From the NCBI RefSeq assembly GCF_040372805.1, contig NZ_BAABWJ010000003.1, positions 310,001-374,000 on the forward strand: 64,000 nucleotides of DNA. Reading direction: 5' to 3'. Below, piece by piece: positions 60,773 to 64,000 of the stretch (positions are counted from its first letter, which is position 1; every line of letters starts with the position of its first letter). Below the pieces are notes generated by a model. That model made no database searches and was not told the origin of the DNA. It was given only the letters and a program-made list of their open reading frames with translations. Source of the stretch: Pseudoteredinibacter isoporae_A (lineage in GTDB: Bacteria > Pseudomonadota > Gammaproteobacteria > Pseudomonadales > Cellvibrionaceae). The position numbers and the translations under genes were made by a program.

Positions 60773-62307
60773 TATACGCCATGCTGGGGATGGGAGCGAA
60801 CACCTGATTCCAGCATATTCAATGCCTGTAAGTAGGCTTTTGCCGATGCTGCCACCACGTCAGTGTCAGCGCCCACACCATTAACGAGTTGACCATTACG
60901 TTCGAGACGAACCGTCACATCACCCACGGCTTCTGTACCTTGAGTGATAGCGTTCACCGAATACAGCAACAAATCTGCTCCGCTTTGGAACTGTTTTTCG
61001 ATGGCCTTAAACACGGCATCGACCGGGCCACTGCCCTCTGAATCGGTTTCAATAATTTGTTCACCAACGCGAATCGCCAACTTGGCATGGGGGGCCTGCC
61101 CGGTTTTGCAGCTGATCTCCATCGCCTCGAAACCATAGGTTTCCTCAACCTCTTGAGCTTCACCCACTAAGGCCTGTAAATCCTCATCGAAAATTTCGTG
61201 TTTTTTATCCGCCAGTTGTTTAAAGGCCTGGAATATCTGGTTGAATTCACCATGCTCTTCAAACTGAATACCCAGTTCCTCATAACGTGCTTTCACTGCG
61301 GCACGGCCTGAATGCTTACCCAATACCAGCTTATTGGTATTCCAGCCAACATCTTCGGCTTTCATAATTTCATAGGTCTCGCGATGCTTCAGCACACCAT
61401 CCTGATGAATACCCGATTCATGGGCAAAGGCATTTGCACCCACAATGGCTTTGTTCGGCTGTACCGGAAAGCCCGTAATACTGGACACAAGGCGAGATGT
61501 CGGCACGATATGCACAGGATCAATATCGGTATGAACCGGCATGACATCGTGTCGTGTTTGCACCGCCATCACCAATTCTTCCAATGAGGCATTACCAGCG
61601 CGTTCACCCAATCCATTGATAGTACATTCAACTTGGCGTACACCGTTCATCACCGCAGACAGGGAATTAGCAACGGCCAAGCCCAAATCGTTGTGGCAGT
61701 GGGTTGAGAAAATCGCTTTATCCGAATTGGGGACATTTTCAATCAAGCGCTTAAACATTAAACCGTATTCCGCTGGTTCACCGTAACCTACCGTATCAGG
61801 AATATTGATGGTGCGCGCTCCCGCATCGATCACCGCTTCGATAATGCGGCTGGCAAACTCAAACTCGGTCCGTGAACCATCCTCCAATGAGAACTCCACA
61901 TCATCGGTGAATTGGCGAGCGCGCTTTACGGCATCAATTGCCTGGGCCAGCACATCATCAGGCTCCATCTGCAATTTATACTTCATGTGGATGGGAGAGG
62001 TAGCAATAAACGTATGGATTCGCCCAGCATTCGCATTCTTAAGCGCTTCGCCGGCACGTAAAATATCGGGTCCCATTGCACGAGCCAAGCTGCAGACAGT
62101 GGAATCTTTTACCGTTTCTGCAACGGCTTTTACGGCTTCAAAATCACCCGGGCTGGCAATTGCAAAGCCTGCCTCAATCACATCAACACGCATCTTTTCC
62201 AGCATTTTCGCGATGCGAATCTTTTCGTCTTTTGTCATGGATGCGCCTGGGCTCTGCTCCCCATCGCGCAAGGTCGTATCAAAAATAACCAACTTGTCCT
62301 TAGACAT
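60772..62307 (-). CDS. leuA: 2-isopropylmalate synthase
   Basis: LeuA, 511 residues, E. coli-type. It condenses 2-ketoisovalerate with acetyl-CoA, the first leucine step. The N-terminal FDTTLRDGEQSPGASM holds the metal Asp and Arg. THCHNDLGLAVAN supplies the metal His pair, and NGLGERAGNASLEE is the second signature. The catalytic His is in GKHSGRAAVKAR, and the last 120 residues form the leucine-sensing regulatory domain. The ATG has GGAG 9 bases upstream. leuB, leuC and leuD are not in the window. Confidence 0.96.
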   Translation of the reverse strand: MSKDKLVIFDTTLRDGEQSPGASMTKDEKIRIAKMLEKMRVDVIEAGFAIASPGDFEAVKAVAETVKDSTVCSLARAMGPDILRAGEALKNANAGRIHTFIATSPIHMKYKLQMEPDDVLAQAIDAVKRARQFTDDVEFSLEDGSRTEFEFASRIIEAVIDAGARTINIPDTVGYGEPAEYGLMFKRLIENVPNSDKAIFSTHCHNDLGLAVANSLSAVMNGVRQVECTINGLGERAGNASLEELVMAVQTRHDVMPVHTDIDPVHIVPTSRLVSSITGFPVQPNKAIVGANAFAHESGIHQDGVLKHRETYEIMKAEDVGWNTNKLVLGKHSGRAAVKARYEELGIQFEEHGEFNQIFQAFKQLADKKHEIFDEDLQALVGEAQEVEETYGFEAMEISCKTGQAPHAKLAIRVGEQIIETDSEGSGPVDAVFKAIEKQFQSGADLLLYSVNAITQGTEAVGDVTVRLERNGQLVNGVGADTDVVAASAKAYLQALNMLESGVRSHPQHGV

Positions 62308-62653
62308 GGCAAATCACTCCAAAGAAATCCTGGCTTTAAGCCAAATAAAATAATAGATCAAAAACGTTTTAAAAATCGGGGGGAGAGAATATTAGCCGCG
62401 CAGCGGCAGTCGCTGCAGCAATAGGTGCAGAGATGATAGCTTCAAAGAGCATTGACGAACGGTAAGATAATAAGTGCTATTCATGGCCAATATAGAATTT
62501 GTAGGCTGCCCATTGCAGCTGCCGCTTATAGTACAAGCAGCCCACACACACATCAATAGCCATCCTAAATATCAGACTTATTTAGGATGATTTTGCAAAA
62601 AGTTACACCAAAAACGCATATCGCGAGATTTACATCATAAAATATGTCTTTTT
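62308..62653. promoter_or_regulatory. 346-base region between the OhrR-like gene and leuA
   Basis: No gene is supported. The leuA promoter must lie here. It contains a short GCAGCG/CGCTGC hairpin at 62401-62417 and the 10-bp inverted repeat at 62561-62589. No run of leucine codons typical of a leu leader peptide was found. Confidence 0.35.
62561..62589. repeat. 10-bp inverted repeat upstream of leuA
   Basis: CATCCTAAAT (62561-62570) and ATTTAGGATG (62580-62589) are perfect arms around 9 bases. It is 65 bases after the OhrR-like stop and 254 before leuA. It could be an operator for leuA or a weak terminator; AT-rich stem, no T run on the minus strand. Confidence 0.5.
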
Positions 62654-63112
62654 CTAGGAAAATGATTCCAGCAATAAATCAAGATTATTCGACAGGCTTT
62701 CGAGATCAATGCGGTCCGCCTTATCGCTTTCCCGGGCGAGCTTCATCCAATCGACAGCTCGACCACGCATAGACACCGCTTTGTCGGTCAGTTCGATATG
62801 CCGCTCACGCTCATCCTCATCACCTCGGCGTCGTTGCACCAAGCCACGGCTTTCCATCCGTTTCAGCAGCGGCGTTAAGGTGCCAGAGTCCAGTTGTAAA
62901 CGCCGCCCCAACTGCCCCACCGTACCAAAGTGCTGTTCGTTATCACGCCATTCCCACATCAACATCAACACCAGATATTGAGGGTAGGTGATATCCAAGG
63001 CTTTGAGCAGAGGCTGATACGCCCTGATTACCAGGCGAGACGCGGTGTATAAACGAAAGCAAAGCTGCTGGTCGAGATAAAGCAGCTCTGCATCTTGGCT
63101 TGAATCAGACAT
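62654..63112 (-). CDS. MarR-family regulator, OhrR-like
   Basis: A 152-residue MarR-family repressor. QQLCFRLYTASRLVIRAYQPLL places a Cys at 18, the position of the peroxide-sensing Cys in OhrR. The winged HTH follows (TVGQLGRRLQLDSGTLTPLLKRMESRGLV at about 64-92) with wing RRRGDEDERERHIELT. OhrR senses organic hydroperoxides by oxidising that Cys and then leaves its operator. It starts 30 bases after the glutathione peroxidase stop, in one unit. Classical ohr is not adjacent. Confidence 0.88.
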   Translation of the reverse strand: MSDSSQDAELLYLDQQLCFRLYTASRLVIRAYQPLLKALDITYPQYLVLMLMWEWRDNEQHFGTVGQLGRRLQLDSGTLTPLLKRMESRGLVQRRRGDEDERERHIELTDKAVSMRGRAVDWMKLARESDKADRIDLESLSNNLDLLLESFS

Positions 63113-63142
63113 AAGGAGTTATTCGCGATTTATCCAAACTCG

Positions 63143-63622
63143 TTACAAAAGGGCCTCAATCGCACTGCGCATGGATTCAGGCTTATCTTTCGGGGCAAAG
63201 CGTTTGACTGTTTTACCGTCTTTTGAAACGAGGAATTTAGTAAAATTCCATTTTATCTTTTCAGTCCCGAGAATGCCCGGAGCGGCTTGTTTTAAATCCT
63301 TAAACAAGGGGTGCGCTTGCTCTCCATTGACATCCAGCTTGGTCACAAGAGGGAAGGTCACACCAAAGTTCAGCTCACAAAACTCATTGATCTGTTGGTC
63401 AGAGCCTGGCTCCTGGCCGGCAAACTGGTTACATGGGCAACCGATAATAACCAGCCCCTGGTCTTTATATTCCTGATGCAAAGCTTCCAGGCCTTTGTAC
63501 TGGGGCGTGAACCCACATTTGCTGGCCGTGTTTACGATCAGCAGAACCTTCCCTTCGTAGTCAGACAATTTGAGAGCTTCTCCACCCGCAACTTCTAAGC
63601 TGTGTTGATACACATCAGACAT
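63143..63622 (-). CDS. Glutathione/thioredoxin peroxidase (GPx family)
   Basis: A 159-residue GPx-family peroxidase. Cys36 in NTASKCGFTPQY replaces the selenocysteine of animal enzymes. Gln70 (NQFAGQEPG), Trp125 and Asn126 (WNFTKFLV) complete the tetrad. Cys at 62 and 64 (GCPCNQF) may act in recycling. It reduces organic and hydrogen peroxide with thioredoxin or glutathione; no signal peptide. It is the first gene of a unit with the OhrR-like regulator, with a perfect palindrome 42 bases upstream of its start. Confidence 0.95.
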   Translation of the reverse strand: MSDVYQHSLEVAGGEALKLSDYEGKVLLIVNTASKCGFTPQYKGLEALHQEYKDQGLVIIGCPCNQFAGQEPGSDQQINEFCELNFGVTFPLVTKLDVNGEQAHPLFKDLKQAAPGILGTEKIKWNFTKFLVSKDGKTVKRFAPKDKPESMRSAIEALL

Positions 63623-63663
63623 TCCTTATACCTCCAAACCTATTAATTATATTGCTTAAAACT

Positions 63664-63679
63664 ATATTGTGCACAATAT
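63664..63679. promoter_or_regulatory. 16-bp palindrome, candidate operator for the OhrR-like regulator
   Basis: ATATTGTGCACAATAT is a perfect 16-bp palindrome in the promoter region of the glutathione peroxidase gene. MarR-family repressors bind such dyads, so autoregulation of the unit is likely (inference). Confidence 0.6.
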
Positions 63680-63689
63680 TAAATCACAT

Positions 63690-63720
63690 AAAAATGCCCG
63701 GCACCAGCATGCCGGGCATT
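63690..63720 (-). terminator. Terminator of the partial gene at the right edge
   Basis: AATGCCCGGC (63693-63702) and GCCGGGCATT (63711-63720) form a 10-bp stem with an 8-base loop. On the minus strand five T follow. It lies 39 bases after the stop of the right-edge gene. Confidence 0.8.
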
Positions 63721-63759
63721 GCTCTTCACGTTCAGGTCCGCAACGCTCAGACCTGAATA

Positions 63760-64000
63760 TCAGACATCGAACAAAGTATTTAGAGTGTCGCTTAAGCCTC
63801 TTGATACCGCGAGATCGAGCTCGCCCAAGCTTTGCACTTCCCGCGAGTTCAGGGGTTCCTGCGGCGCGCTTTCCGCCGAAATTTTCAGGGTTTCAGGCAG
63901 AATGTCTAACTCACTACCGGAAATAAGGTCCTGAAGTTCCAGAGTGCTTTCCCCCTCAGAAGAATCGGGATCATACGCAAACCACACGTCATCGATACGA
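63760..64000 (-). CDS. Unidentified protein, C-terminal part only
   Basis: An open frame entering from the right edge with about 79 visible residues and a stop at 63760. The visible part is acidic and hydrophilic (IDDVWFAYDPDSSEGEST, SGSELDILPETLKI, REVQSLGELDLAV) with no membrane segment and no motif I recognise. The frame stays open to the window end, so the start lies outside; the GTG at 63987 is not a convincing start. A clear terminator follows, which supports a real gene. Function unknown. Confidence 0.6.
   Translation of the reverse strand, partial: RIDDVWFAYDPDSSEGESTLELQDLISGSELDILPETLKISAESAPQEPLNSREVQSLGELDLAVSRGLSDTLNTLFDV

Noticed and set aside
62350..62454. A 27-codon frame upstream of leuA (starts MLFEAIIS on the minus strand) as a leader peptide for attenuation.
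   Set aside because: It has no ribosome site, only two Leu codons, no run of Leu codons, and no terminator with a T run after it.
1..64000. Insertion sequences, prophage genes, toxin-antitoxin pairs or CRISPR repeats.
   Set aside because: No transposase, integrase, phage or Cas protein motif and no regularly spaced repeat was found.

Overview
The window looks like chromosomal DNA of a free-living, probably marine gammaproteobacterium of the Pseudomonadales/Cellvibrionales type. The strongest evidence is gene order. The block aspS-yebC-ruvC-ruvA-ruvB-ybgC-tolQRAB-pal-cpoB-queE-queC-tRNA-Lys runs on the minus strand from 36.3 to 22.9 kb, as in Pseudomonas. Two TonB-dependent receptors of the type common in marine oligotrophs, CoA-transferase and thiolase genes and many oxidative-stress genes fit a heterotrophic aerobe. 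I cannot name the genus. I saw no insertion sequence, prophage, CRISPR array or rRNA.

Layout. 0-8 kb is accessory: the 5' end of an alanine/sodium symporter, a TonB-dependent receptor, a divergent membrane-anchored AraC-type regulator, and a tight three-gene run for exported c-type cytochromes (a c4-like diheme protein, a MauG/cytochrome c peroxidase-like protein, and a beta-helix protein ending in a heme-c domain). 8-16 kb is core: minCDE, an SDR oxidoreductase, accA and dnaE. 16-20.4 kb is a second accessory module: LuxR-type regulator, TonB-dependent receptor and alpha/beta hydrolase. 20.4-36.6 kb is core: nadA, a lipase-like hydrolase, two tRNA-Lys genes, queuosine genes, the Tol-Pal system, Holliday-junction genes, yebC and aspS. 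36.6-44 kb holds a tailed HU protein, a lipoprotein, a shikimate-kinase-like protein, a guanidinobutyrase gene with two overlapping LysR genes, a succinate-semialdehyde dehydrogenase and dps. 44-50 kb holds a CoA-transferase, a zinc-ribbon rhomboid, a quinone reductase, a ferredoxin-type glutamate synthase-like protein and pdxH. 50-54 kb is a molybdenum-cofactor run (mobA, moaA, moaB, VOC protein, DUF1244, MOSC protein). 54-64 kb holds an aldehyde dehydrogenase, asparaginase, class V aminotransferase, thiolase, a holD-like gene with rimI, leuA, an OhrR-like regulator with glutathione peroxidase, and the tail of an unidentified gene.

How the genes may work together. The gbuA-like ureohydrolase would turn 4-guanidinobutyrate into GABA and urea. 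The succinate-semialdehyde dehydrogenase would finish the route to succinate, but no GABA aminotransferase lies in the window. The OhrR-like regulator, glutathione peroxidase and Dps are peroxide defences. The cytochrome run with its neighbouring membrane regulator and receptor is the most likely undescribed system here. Its chemistry cannot be read from sequence alone.
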